42,494 nucleotides of DNA from positions 1-42,494 of the forward strand of contig CAJTMJ010000031.1 in assembly GCA_910577335.1 (NCBI GenBank), read 5' to 3'. Below the pieces are notes generated by a model. That model was not told the DNA's origin and ran no database searches. It saw only the letters and a program-made list of their open reading frames with translations. This DNA is from an uncultured Duncaniella sp. Lineage in GTDB: Bacteria > Bacteroidota > Bacteroidia > Bacteroidales > Muribaculaceae. The translations under genes were made by a program, and so were the position numbers. The stretch's first letter is position 1, and the number at the start of each line of letters is the position of its first letter. Below, piece by piece: positions 32,758-41,222 of the stretch.

Positions 32758-34050
32758 TTAACGCAATTTAATTAGATCTGACCAACGTGTGGTCGGGCAT
32801 GGGGAACGGTGGTCATGACGAATTATGTCTGCAAATGATTTTGCTTCGTCAGCCGTGCCTGCATTTGAATATTGCTGAGAACAGATTGTCAATGTGTGTT
32901 TCCCTTGGTGGTGGTTGATGCTATCGATCACGTTATCGAGATTTTTGAGTTTCTCCACTTTCTCAGGGGTAAACTCAAACAGATCATGCTGCAGCCCTTG
33001 ATTTGAACTTACTCCCATCAGGACCACTCCGGCTTTTTTGTATTGATACCCTTCCCGATATATCCTTCTCAGTGCGTCACATGCCACGTTTACAATAGTT
33101 ATTGTGGAGTCGGTTGGTGTTGATAACGGGAAGTCAAAGCTATTGCCATATTGTGGCATGTCGGTGCGAAAGCGGTTTGTGACAATGTATACACCTATAG
33201 TGGAAGCTACAGCGTGCTGCTTGCGCAATTTTTCTGCACATCTGGATGCGAAATTCGAAACGTGGGCTCGTAGTTCGTCAAAATCGCCTGTCATTTTGGC
33301 AAAGCTTCTGCTGATGGTGATACTTTTTTGCGATGCGGTTTCTTCATCAGGAATACAGTCATCGCCGTTTAATTCCCGCCATGTCCGCTGAGTGATAATA
33401 TTATGCTTATTTTTAACCCATTCTACGGGTTTTGACGCAAAGTCAAATGCGGTGTGTATACCTGATTTGCTGAGAGAAGACGAGAGTTTGCGACCGATAC
33501 CCCATACATCTGAAATATCAGTGAGTGACAACGCTTTGATTCGTTTTTCGTCGGAATCGATAACGCAGCAATGATGATAGCCGGGGTAATTTTTGGCGAA
33601 TGATGTGGCGATTTTAGCAACGGTTTTATTGGATGCTATCCCTATGCTCAAAGGCATTCCGGTGGCTTGCAATATCCATTGAGTCAGATGCTCGCCCCAT
33701 ATCTTAGTTTCTGTAGAAGTAATGTCAGGTAGCAAGCAAAAAGCTTCATCTATGGAGTATCGGAAAAATGCCGGAGCCGCTTTTCGTATAAGGCTCATTA
33801 CCCGAGCTGTCATGTCAGCATAAAGTTCATAGTTGGACGATAATGACACTATTTGATCGTTGAACATACGTTGCATCTGATAATATGGCATTCCCATTTT
33901 TACTCCGAGCGCCTTTGCTTCACGGCTTCTGGCTATCACGCAACCGTCATTGTTTGATAGAACCACAACTGGTTTACCCTCCAGACTCGGATTGAAAACC
34001 CTTTCGCAGCTCACAAAACAATTGTCACAGTCGCAGATAGCATAGAGCAT
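32758..34050 (-). CDS. umuC: UmuC, Y-family translesion DNA polymerase
   Basis: The catalytic subunit of Pol V (430 residues), which copies past DNA damage with low fidelity. The N-terminus AICDCDNCFVSCERVFNP and VVVLSNNDGCVIARS are family hallmarks. The catalytic YSIDEAFC lies near residue 100, the helix-hairpin-helix region SDVWGIGRKLSSSL near 185, and the little-finger domain and the UmuC-specific C-terminus follow. It starts 10 bases after umuD on the same strand. Confidence 0.95.
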   Translation of the reverse strand: MLYAICDCDNCFVSCERVFNPSLEGKPVVVLSNNDGCVIARSREAKALGVKMGMPYYQMQRMFNDQIVSLSSNYELYADMTARVMSLIRKAAPAFFRYSIDEAFCLLPDITSTETKIWGEHLTQWILQATGMPLSIGIASNKTVAKIATSFAKNYPGYHHCCVIDSDEKRIKALSLTDISDVWGIGRKLSSSLSKSGIHTAFDFASKPVEWVKNKHNIITQRTWRELNGDDCIPDEETASQKSITISRSFAKMTGDFDELRAHVSNFASRCAEKLRKQHAVASTIGVYIVTNRFRTDMPQYGNSFDFPLSTPTDSTITIVNVACDALRRIYREGYQYKKAGVVLMGVSSNQGLQHDLFEFTPEKVEKLKNLDNVIDSINHHQGKHTLTICSQQYSNAGTADEAKSFADIIRHDHRSPCPTTRWSDLIKLR

Positions 34051-34060
34051 GATGGTACAG

Positions 34061-34498
34061 CTATTTTTTCCAGCGTTTGATAGTCCACATTACTACACCC
34101 CATATTTTGAAATCGTCGTCGGGATTTATTCTTATGGATGGGAAAGTTTTGTTGGCTGGGTGAAGTTCTATATAACCGTTATTCTTATGTGATAAATCAA
34201 GATATTTAATGGTGAACTCGTTGTTAATAAAAGCTACTATTATATCTCCGTCAGCCGGCGATGCAGCCCTGTCAATCACCGCTATGTCTCCGTCACATAT
34301 CCCTGCTTCAATCATAGAATCACCATATACCCGTCCATAAAATGTAGCTTCGGGATGACGTATAAAATCCCTGTTGAAGTCTATTGAATCATTACTGTAA
34401 CCTTCTGCCACGCTTGGGAATCCCGCCTTTATGGCTGACGCAAAAGGCAGATCTCGTTTTTTGTCAAATTCGGAGTCGAGTATTTTGATATATTCCAT
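34061..34498 (-). CDS. umuD: UmuD, self-cleaving Pol V subunit
   Basis: A LexA-like S24 peptidase (145 residues from the ATG at 34498). I prefer this start to one 33 bases upstream, because the result aligns residue for residue with E. coli UmuD. The cleavage site is A25-G26 in IKAGFPSVAEGY, the nucleophile is S61 in YGDSMIEAG, and the general-base lysine is K98 in FTIKYL. RecA-stimulated cleavage would yield UmuD' to activate UmuC. It shares a promoter region with divergent mutS2, and I found no LexA box that I can support. Confidence 0.93.
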   Translation of the reverse strand: MEYIKILDSEFDKKRDLPFASAIKAGFPSVAEGYSNDSIDFNRDFIRHPEATFYGRVYGDSMIEAGICDGDIAVIDRAASPADGDIIVAFINNEFTIKYLDLSHKNNGYIELHPANKTFPSIRINPDDDFKIWGVVMWTIKRWKK

Positions 34499-34528
34499 GG
34501 CTGATATGTTTATGGTAATATGATAGTG

Positions 34529-34560
34529 CAAATTTAATAACTTCTTTTATCTTTGACAAT
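34529..34560 (-). promoter_or_regulatory. Bacteroidota promoter for umuDC
   Basis: On the minus strand ATTG (34557-34560) and TAAATTTG (34529-34536) are 20 bases apart. The predicted start near 34522 favours the umuD ATG at 34498. Confidence 0.55.
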
Positions 34561-34579
34561 TTCTCACTAAATTTGTACC

Positions 34580-37045
34580 ATGATTTATCCTGAAAAAATA
34601 GAAGTGAAATTGGGCTTTGACAGTGTTAGATCCCAAATTTCCATGCGCTGCCACTGTGAAGGTGCCCGTTTGAGATGTGCCGATATGGCATTTATGACTG
34701 ATTTTGGAAGTATAAAATCAGCTCTCACGGCTGTCTCTGAAATGGTTGCCGCTAATCATAGCGATGAAGCTCTACCCTTGTCGGGTATACATGATATAGA
34801 CAAAGCCCTTGCATTAATAAAGATACCGGGCACTTTTTTGGATATAAAAGAAGTGATAGCGGTTCGCAGAATGTTGGGATGTTTTATAGAAGTATCCTCA
34901 TTTTTTAATCGTAATTCCACGGATGGCGGCTCTACGCCCTATCCGGAATTATCAGCCATTTCTGATGGTTTGAAGGATGTGCCCCCGTCATTGCGTTCCA
35001 TGATTGATCGATGTATTGAAGACGGGACTCAGACCATAAAAGACAGTGCTTCTCCGGCGTTGGCTGAAATTCGCAGTAAATTACGCAGCATGTCGGGGCG
35101 TGTAAATTCTATTTTGCGCAGAGTTTTAAGTGCCGCCATATCGCAGGGATTGGTTGAGCCTGACACCACACCATCTGTACGTGACGGGCGATTGGTCATA
35201 CCTGTGCCGCCGATGAACAAACGCAAGATACAAGGCATTGTGCATGACGAGTCTGCTTCTGGAAAGACATTGTTTATAGAACCTGCCGAGGTGGTTGAGG
35301 CAAACAACATGACCCGTGAACTTCAAATCGAAGAGCAGCGTGAGATTGTAAGAATCCTCACAGAGATAGCCGACAATCTCCGTCCATATATCCCTGAGAT
35401 GCTTTTAGCGGCTTCCATCATATATCACCTTGATTTTATTAATGCAAAAGCGCTTTATGCGGATGCTGTGGGCGGTGTTATGCCCCATCTGCATAATAAG
35501 GAAGAGCTTGAATTATACCATGCCTGTCACCCGGCGCTGAAAATGTCGCTCGAACGTCAAGGAAGGGAAATAGTGCCCATAGATGTAACTCTTAATAATG
35601 AGAGACGAATATTGGTGATCTCCGGACCTAATGCGGGTGGTAAATCGGTCTGTCTGAAGACCATTGGCACACTGCAATACATGCTTCAATGTGGTATCCT
35701 GCCCTCTGTTTACGAGAATTCCCACATGGGAGTGTTCAAGGATATGTTTGTAGATATCGGTGATGACCAGTCTTTTGAAGATGATTTGTCAACATATAGC
35801 AGCCATCTTAAGAGCATGAAATTTATGCTTCAAAAAGGTCGTGTAGGTTCACTCTTTCTAATTGATGAGATGGGCTCAGGCACGGAACCGCAGATAGGTG
35901 GAGCGCTTGCTCAAGCTATACTCGACGAAATGAATCGCAAATGCATGTGGGGTGTGGTGACAACGCATTACCAGAATTTGAAACATTTTGCCGATGAAAC
36001 ACCCGGCTTAATTAATGGTTCTATGCTTTATGATCGTCATCTCATGCAACCTATGTTTAAATTGTCCATAGGGAGTCCCGGTAGCTCATTTGCGGTGGAA
36101 ATTGCGAAAAAAATAGGTTTGCCTACGGATATCATAAGTAAAGCTGAGGAAATTGTTGGCAGTGACTACATCAACCTCGACAATTATCTCCTTGACATAA
36201 CTCGTGATAAGAGATATTGGGAGAATAAACGCACATCCATTCGCCAAAAGGAGAAGAAATTGGAGCAAATGCTCGCCCAATATACCGAGGATGCGGAACA
36301 ATTACGCAATCGTCGTCGTGAAATAATTGAAGAAGCTAAAAATGAAGCAAAGAAAATCCTTGATTCGTCAAATTCCACAATAGAACGCACGATTGCCGAT
36401 ATTAAGAGCGCCAATGCTGAACGTGAGAAGACTCTTGAAGCCCGTCGGAAATTAAAAGAAGAACGGTTGGCTTTAGAAAAATCGGGTCATGACAGCGATG
36501 ACGAAAATTCGATTTTGGCAAAAGCGCCTAAGAAGCGATCCGGCAAAAAAGAGCGTCATGCTTCTCAGGAAAAAGATAAAACTTCAAAAATTCAGGTGGG
36601 ATCGAATGTTAAGCTTGATGGTGCCGGTACAGTAGGTACTGTCGTTGAACTGTCAGGGAAGAATGCCATAGTCGTTTTCGGAAATTTAAAGACAACGGTT
36701 AAGGTGGAACGTCTATCTCCTACTCTTGCTCAGCCCGGCGGTTCTAAGAAGGCTTCTGTCAGTATGCAAACCATTGATTCAGGTTATGAACGTCAGCTTA
36801 AGTTTAAGCAGGAGATTGATGTCAGAGGTATGCGTGGTGACGAGGCGGTGCAGGCTGTAACATATTTTATTGATGATGCCATCCGTTTCAGTGTGTCAAG
36901 AGTGCGTATTTTGCATGGCACAGGTACGGGAGCATTGCGTCAGTCCATCCGCCAATACCTGTCCACGATTCCCGGCGTTGCGTCATACCATGATGAAGAT
37001 GTGAGATTTGGCGGTGCCGGCATCACTGTGGTTAATCTTAAATAA
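34580..37045 (+). CDS. mutS2: MutS2 with Smr endonuclease domain
   Basis: An 821-residue ATPase of the MutS2 group. The MutS-like lever and clamp helices occupy about 1-330. Walker A is GPNAGGKS (349-356), with the ABC-like segments DQSFEDDLSTYSSHLK and LIDEMGSGTEP. A charged coiled coil follows (about 540-650). The Smr domain at the end has IDVRGMRGDEAV and RILHGTGTGALR. Bacterial MutS2 has been linked to suppressing recombination or rescuing collided ribosomes rather than mismatch repair. A TAAATTTG at 34568-34575 ends 4 bases before the ATG, so if it is used the message would be nearly leaderless. Confidence 0.94.
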   Translation: MIYPEKIEVKLGFDSVRSQISMRCHCEGARLRCADMAFMTDFGSIKSALTAVSEMVAANHSDEALPLSGIHDIDKALALIKIPGTFLDIKEVIAVRRMLGCFIEVSSFFNRNSTDGGSTPYPELSAISDGLKDVPPSLRSMIDRCIEDGTQTIKDSASPALAEIRSKLRSMSGRVNSILRRVLSAAISQGLVEPDTTPSVRDGRLVIPVPPMNKRKIQGIVHDESASGKTLFIEPAEVVEANNMTRELQIEEQREIVRILTEIADNLRPYIPEMLLAASIIYHLDFINAKALYADAVGGVMPHLHNKEELELYHACHPALKMSLERQGREIVPIDVTLNNERRILVISGPNAGGKSVCLKTIGTLQYMLQCGILPSVYENSHMGVFKDMFVDIGDDQSFEDDLSTYSSHLKSMKFMLQKGRVGSLFLIDEMGSGTEPQIGGALAQAILDEMNRKCMWGVVTTHYQNLKHFADETPGLINGSMLYDRHLMQPMFKLSIGSPGSSFAVEIAKKIGLPTDIISKAEEIVGSDYINLDNYLLDITRDKRYWENKRTSIRQKEKKLEQMLAQYTEDAEQLRNRRREIIEEAKNEAKKILDSSNSTIERTIADIKSANAEREKTLEARRKLKEERLALEKSGHDSDDENSILAKAPKKRSGKKERHASQEKDKTSKIQVGSNVKLDGAGTVGTVVELSGKNAIVVFGNLKTTVKVERLSPTLAQPGGSKKASVSMQTIDSGYERQLKFKQEIDVRGMRGDEAVQAVTYFIDDAIRFSVSRVRILHGTGTGALRQSIRQYLSTIPGVASYHDEDVRFGGAGITVVNLK

Positions 37046-37070
37046 CAGATATTTAAAATTGAATTCATCA

Positions 37071-37102
37071 TTTGCTTTTTCTAAATTTAGTTTGTAATTT
37101 TG
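37071..37102 (+). promoter_or_regulatory. Bacteroidota promoter for fumarase
   Basis: TTTG (37071-37074) and TAATTTTG (37095-37102) are 20 bases apart, a full consensus match. The predicted start near 37109 gives a leader of about 245 bases, unusually long for this window. Confidence 0.7.
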
Positions 37103-37115
37103 TCAAATTAAAGAA

Positions 37116-37308
37116 TGAACTGATTTAAACTTTTTATTTTTAAGATTTGATGCTGTTTTCGAGATGAATTACCAGTTCGATGAGGGAGCTTAGCGAGCTA
37201 AGTGACCGAAGAGATACTGGTAATTCAGCCGAAAAGAGCTTCAAAGATTGAAAACAAGGTAAATTTCAGCTTGAGTTTAACATTTTATAAAAAGTTTAAA
37301 TCAGTTCA
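37116..37308. repeat. Nested inverted-repeat element in the fumarase leader
   Basis: Three levels of symmetry are visible. The outer arms 37116-37137 and 37287-37308 are perfect 22-base inverted repeats. The inner arms 37166-37176 and 37216-37226 are perfect over 11 bases (GAATTACCAGT), and similarity continues outward on both sides with mismatches (TGNNGCTNTTTTCG). The central CTTAG-CGAG-CTAAG forms a small hairpin (37189-37202). The element reads as either a MITE-like mobile repeat or a structured leader RNA. There is no reading frame inside. Confidence 0.75.
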
Positions 37309-37310
37309 AT
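37275..37310 (+). repeat. Direct repeat copy 1, before fumarase
   Basis: This 36-base segment, the right end of the inverted-repeat element, is repeated in the same orientation at 39039-39074, with 33 of 36 positions identical by my alignment. The two copies flank the fumarase gene. Confidence 0.75.
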
Positions 37311-37355
37311 AGCAGAATAGCATTTTAAAATCATCAAATAATAAAAGATATTATA

Positions 37356-39014
37356 ATGGCAACCAAACCTTTTAAGTATCAGGAAATGTTTCCTTTAGGA
37401 CCTGATACAACTGAATATTACAAGTTGACCTCTGACTACGTGAAGGTTGAAAACTGGGGCGGTCATGAGTTTTTGGTGGTAGACCCTGAAGCTCTTACCG
37501 TGCTCGCACGAGCTTGTACTCATGACAATGCGTTTATGTTGCGTCGTGAGCATAATGAAATGGTGGCTAAGATACTTTCAGATCCTGAAGCTTCTGAGAA
37601 TGACAAGTTTGTGGCTCTTACCATGCTTCGCAATGCCGAAGTGGCTGCCAAAGGTCAGCTCCCCTTCTGCCAAGATACAGGTACTGCAATAGTACATGGC
37701 GAAAAGGGACAATGCGTATACACAGGATGTGATGACGAAGAAAAGATTAGCAAGGGTGTATATCTCACATATACCACCGATAATCTACGCTATTCACAGA
37801 ATGCACCCCTCACAATGTACGATGAAGTGAATACAGGCTGTAACCTCCCGGCTCAGATTGATATTCATGCGACTGAAGGTGATGAATACAAATTCCTTTT
37901 CGTGGCTAAAGGTGGTGGTTCTGCAAATAAGACTTATCTCTATCAGGAAACCAAGGCTATTCTGAATCCCAAGACTCTTGTTCCCTTCCTTGTGGAGAAG
38001 ATGAAGAGCCTTGGCACAGCTGCTTGTCCTCCTTATCACATCGCTTTTGTAATCGGTGGTACTTCTGCTGAAAAGAACCTTGAGACTGTGAAAAAAGCTT
38101 CGGTGAAATACTATGACTCATTACCTGACAAGGGGAATGAGCTTGGACATGCTTTCAGAGACCGTGAGCTTGAAAAAGAATTGAAAAAGCAGGCTGAATG
38201 TCTCGGTCTTGGCGCTCAGTTTGGCGGCAAATATTTCGCACATGATATTCGCGTGATTCGTCTTCCTCGCCATGGCGCTTCTTGCCCTGTAGGTCTTGGA
38301 GTATCTTGCTCGGCTGACCGCAATATAAAGGCGAAGATCAATCGTGAAGGTCTGTGGATTGAGAAGCTTGACAGCAATCCCGGTGAGCTTATTCCTGAAA
38401 AATATCGCAAACAGGGTGAAGGTGAGGTTGTGAAGATTGACCTTAACCGTCCGATGAATGAAATCCTTGCCGAGCTTACTAAATATCCTGTATCTACACG
38501 TCTTTCTTTGAACGGTACCATTATCGTGGGTCGTGATATTGCTCACGCCAAGATTAAAGAACGTCTTGACAAGGGTGAACCAATGCCTGAATATTTGAAG
38601 AATCATCCTATATATTATGCCGGTCCGGCAAAAACACCTGCAGGTATGCCTTCAGGTTCCTTCGGTCCCACAACTGCAGGACGTATGGACTCATACGTTG
38701 ACCAGTTCCAGTCTGCCGGTGGTTCTATGGTGATGATCGCAAAAGGCAACCGTAGTAAACAGGTGACTGACGCTTGCCATAAACATGGCGGTTTCTATCT
38801 CGGTTCTATAGGCGGTCCTGCTGCTATTTTGGCACAGAACAGCATCAAGAAAGTGGAACTCCTTGAATATCCTGAACTTGGGATGGAAGCTATTTGGAAA
38901 ATCGAAGTAGAGGATTTCCCTGCATTTATCCTTGTTGATGATAAGGGTAATGATTTCTTCACAGAGATATCTGAAAAGTGTAAAAGTTGCGCCCTGTCTG
39001 ACGACAAACATTAA
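37356..39014 (+). CDS. fumA: Fumarate hydratase, class I (iron-sulfur)
   Basis: Interconverts fumarate and malate (552 residues) with a [4Fe-4S] cluster; it can serve the reductive, succinate-forming branch used by anaerobic Bacteroidota. Cluster cysteines are C105 (LPFCQDTGT), C224 (GTAACPPYH) and C318 (GLGVSCSADRN), the same numbers as I recall for E. coli FumA. The C-terminal domain has PAGMPSGSFGPTTAGRMDSY and GGSMVMIAKGNRS. The class I type is oxygen-sensitive. It has its own promoter, an unusually long structured leader, and a terminator (39088-39131) after a second copy of the leader repeat. Confidence 0.96.
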   Translation: MATKPFKYQEMFPLGPDTTEYYKLTSDYVKVENWGGHEFLVVDPEALTVLARACTHDNAFMLRREHNEMVAKILSDPEASENDKFVALTMLRNAEVAAKGQLPFCQDTGTAIVHGEKGQCVYTGCDDEEKISKGVYLTYTTDNLRYSQNAPLTMYDEVNTGCNLPAQIDIHATEGDEYKFLFVAKGGGSANKTYLYQETKAILNPKTLVPFLVEKMKSLGTAACPPYHIAFVIGGTSAEKNLETVKKASVKYYDSLPDKGNELGHAFRDRELEKELKKQAECLGLGAQFGGKYFAHDIRVIRLPRHGASCPVGLGVSCSADRNIKAKINREGLWIEKLDSNPGELIPEKYRKQGEGEVVKIDLNRPMNEILAELTKYPVSTRLSLNGTIIVGRDIAHAKIKERLDKGEPMPEYLKNHPIYYAGPAKTPAGMPSGSFGPTTAGRMDSYVDQFQSAGGSMVMIAKGNRSKQVTDACHKHGGFYLGSIGGPAAILAQNSIKKVELLEYPELGMEAIWKIEVEDFPAFILVDDKGNDFFTEISEKCKSCALSDDKH

Positions 39015-39038
39015 TGACAACGCTACAAACATTTCTGC

Positions 39039-39074
39039 GTTTAACTTTATATAAAAAGTTTAAATCAGTTTAAT
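39039..39074 (+). repeat. Direct repeat copy 2, after fumarase
   Basis: This is the second copy of the 36-base segment at 37275-37310, 25 bases past the fumarase stop. Its core (39051-39072) is also complementary to the left arm 37116-37137, over 22 bases with one G-T pair, so it could pair with the 5' leader in the same mRNA. Confidence 0.7.
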
Positions 39075-39087
39075 GTTTAAATAATGT

Positions 39088-39131
39088 TTCACAGGTTCTC
39101 TACGTTATTATATTAACAGAGGACCTGTGAA
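39088..39131 (+). terminator. Terminator after fumarase
   Basis: A 14-base stem (39088-39101 with 39118-39131, one G-T pair) with a 16-base loop is followed by TTTTTATAT. It ends 17 bases before the histidine kinase start, so that operon may rely on a promoter within this region or on read-through. Confidence 0.85.
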
Positions 39132-39148
39132 TTTTTATATCACGTATT

Positions 39149-40363
39149 ATGATTGGAAATATATATGAAATGAAGCGTAGCGGCATCATCAGTTTTCTGA
39201 TGGTGTCGGTATTAGTGATTGCCATATTTCTATATTATTCCAATTCGCTGGTAAAAAACTTATCCGAGCAAGAACGCTCACGAATGCAGATATGGGCTGA
39301 TGCTACCAAAGAGATTGTTAGAACATCTGATTCAGATGTAGCTGATCACTCTTCGTCAATTGATTTCCTGTTGTCTATCATAGAGGATAACGATAATATC
39401 CCGGTATTACTTACCGATGCGGAAGGTAATATAATAATGCACAGGAATTTTAATTTGCCTGAAAAAATAGACGATGCTTCTCCCCTGTTTATAAGCGATG
39501 CGAATCGCGATTATTTAGTGCGGAAATATGAGAAATTGAAGGGTTCATCTAATGTCATAGTAATTGACGTTGGGGATTCGGGTAAACAATACCTTTATTA
39601 TGAAGATTCCGATCTGCTCAGAAGCCTAAGTCTGTACCCATACGTGCAACTTATGGTTCTGCTTATTTTTGTCGGAATGGTTTACTATGCAGTCTCCTCG
39701 ACTAAAAAAGCTGAACAGAATAAGGTCTGGGTGGGACTTTCAAAAGAGACCGCGCATCAACTCGGCACTCCAATTTCATCGTTGGCTGCATGGATGGAAC
39801 TGCTTGGTGATATGGACGTGGATAAAAATGTTTTGGAAGAAATGAGCAAAGATGTGAACCGGTTATCGACAATCGCTTCACGATTTTCCAAAATAGGTTC
39901 AACACCATCAATGAATCATGAGAATGTGGACTCTGTTGTCATTAAAGCATCTGAATACATGTCAACGAGAATCTCAAAACAAATTAAATTTAATATACTG
40001 CCTTCGGAAGATGAGCTAATCTCAAATATGTCTGCCCCGCTCTTTGAATGGGTAATGGAAAATATCATTAAAAATGCGATAGATGCCATGGATGGTAAAG
40101 GCTCACTTACTATCTCAGTATATAAAGAAAGGAATTATGCAGTGATTGATGTCACGGATACAGGCAAGGGAATAGCTAAGAAAAATCAAAAGGCTGTTTT
40201 CCGTCCGGGTTATACTACTAAAAACAGAGGTTGGGGATTAGGACTGACTTTGGCTAAAAGAATAGTGGAAGAATATCATAAAGGTGAAATATTTGTTAAA
40301 CGTTCGGAAATAGGCGTTGGATCAACGTTCACTATTATGATACCTTTAGTGTCTGATAAGTAA
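39149..40363 (+). CDS. Orphan sensor histidine kinase
   Basis: A 404-residue membrane kinase. Two membrane helices (about 11-31 and 163-183) bracket a periplasmic sensor of about 130 residues with a PAS/dCache-like stretch (VLLTDAEGNIIMHRN). The phospho-acceptor is H203 in KETAHQLGTPISSL. ATP-binding motifs are N309 (NIIKNAIDAM), DTGKGI (337-342), FRPGYTTKNR and GWGLGL (361-366). No response regulator is nearby. The start may be the ATG at 39149 or 21 bases later (MKRSGIIS). prmC begins 4 bases after the stop, so the kinase heads an operon with prmC, recX and comF. The signal is unknown. Confidence 0.9.
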   Translation: MIGNIYEMKRSGIISFLMVSVLVIAIFLYYSNSLVKNLSEQERSRMQIWADATKEIVRTSDSDVADHSSSIDFLLSIIEDNDNIPVLLTDAEGNIIMHRNFNLPEKIDDASPLFISDANRDYLVRKYEKLKGSSNVIVIDVGDSGKQYLYYEDSDLLRSLSLYPYVQLMVLLIFVGMVYYAVSSTKKAEQNKVWVGLSKETAHQLGTPISSLAAWMELLGDMDVDKNVLEEMSKDVNRLSTIASRFSKIGSTPSMNHENVDSVVIKASEYMSTRISKQIKFNILPSEDELISNMSAPLFEWVMENIIKNAIDAMDGKGSLTISVYKERNYAVIDVTDTGKGIAKKNQKAVFRPGYTTKNRGWGLGLTLAKRIVEEYHKGEIFVKRSEIGVGSTFTIMIPLVSDK

Positions 40364-40367
40364 TTAG

Positions 40368-41216
40368 ATGGTCATGGAATTAAAAGATTTCTTACATAAA
40401 GTTAGATCTGAACTTTCACCTGTGTATGGTGAAAGCGAAACAAATTGGATGATACGTACCATATTCGAGCATTTAAAAGGATGGTCGCATGTGGATCTGG
40501 TTTTGCATAATGATTACGAAGTCTCTGATTTTTTAATCGGGAAAGTGGAGATGATTGTTAAGCGTTTGCTTAAGAAAGAGCCTATTCAGTACATTTTCGG
40601 TGATACCTATTGGTATGGCATGACTTTGAAAGTGACACCGGCTGTTTTGATACCTCGACCCGAAACGGAAGAGCTGGTTGACATGATTGTAAAGGAGAAC
40701 AATGTGTCAGACATGAACGTGTTGGATATATGCACCGGCTCCGGATGTATAGCTGTAGCTTTGGCTAAAAATCTGCCGTTTTCTAATGTCGATGCAATTG
40801 ACATCTCAGACGAAGCGTTGTCAGTCGCCCGGGAGAATGCCAAGGACAATAAGGCTAAAGTAAATTTTTATAAAAAGGATGCACTGGATCTTATCCCTGA
40901 CGGTGAACGCTATAATATCATAGTATCCAATCCCCCATATATTATGAATAAAGAGCGGGAGAATATGGATGCTAATGTTTTGGATTACGAGCCACATATA
41001 GCTCTTTTTGTCCCTGATAATAACCCGTTGGAATTTTATAAGCCAATTTCCGAATATGCCATAAAGACATTGGTGCCGGGAGGAAAGTTGTATCTTGAGA
41101 TAAATCCTCTTTCAGCGGAGGCTTTGTGTGACATGCTTAAGGGACACGGTTGGACGGATGTGGAATTAATCCGTGACATGTATAAAAATAATAGGTTTGT
41201 AAAAGCTGTAAAGTAA
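40368..41216 (+). CDS. prmC: Release factor glutamine methyltransferase PrmC
   Basis: Methylates the GGQ glutamine of release factors RF1 and RF2 (282 residues). The N-terminal helical domain (1-80) ends in EPIQYIFGDTYWYG. The SAM-binding motif is LDICTGSGCIAVAL (119-132), and the catalytic NPPY is at 188-191. A second ATG 6 bases downstream (MELKDFL) is an equally good start. It sits between the histidine kinase (4-base gap) and recX (6-base gap). Confidence 0.95.
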   Translation: MVMELKDFLHKVRSELSPVYGESETNWMIRTIFEHLKGWSHVDLVLHNDYEVSDFLIGKVEMIVKRLLKKEPIQYIFGDTYWYGMTLKVTPAVLIPRPETEELVDMIVKENNVSDMNVLDICTGSGCIAVALAKNLPFSNVDAIDISDEALSVARENAKDNKAKVNFYKKDALDLIPDGERYNIIVSNPPYIMNKERENMDANVLDYEPHIALFVPDNNPLEFYKPISEYAIKTLVPGGKLYLEINPLSAEALCDMLKGHGWTDVELIRDMYKNNRFVKAVK

Positions 41217-41222
41217 GGTATT

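Larger units (their letters stand above)
37046..37355. other. 310-base gap between mutS2 and fumarase
   Basis: There is no gene here. It holds a consensus promoter (37071-37102) and a long nested inverted repeat (37116-37308) that would be transcribed as the fumarase leader. The last 45 bases before the ATG are AT-rich without a Shine-Dalgarno site. Confidence 0.8.

Noticed and set aside
34498..34580. LexA-type SOS box for umuDC
   Set aside because: No palindrome long enough to support an operator was found, and the Bacteroidota consensus is not known to me well enough to call one.
38121..38606. Minus-strand frame of 161 codons inside fumarase
   Set aside because: It is antisense to a highly conserved class I fumarase with all cluster cysteines, and has no independent start signal.
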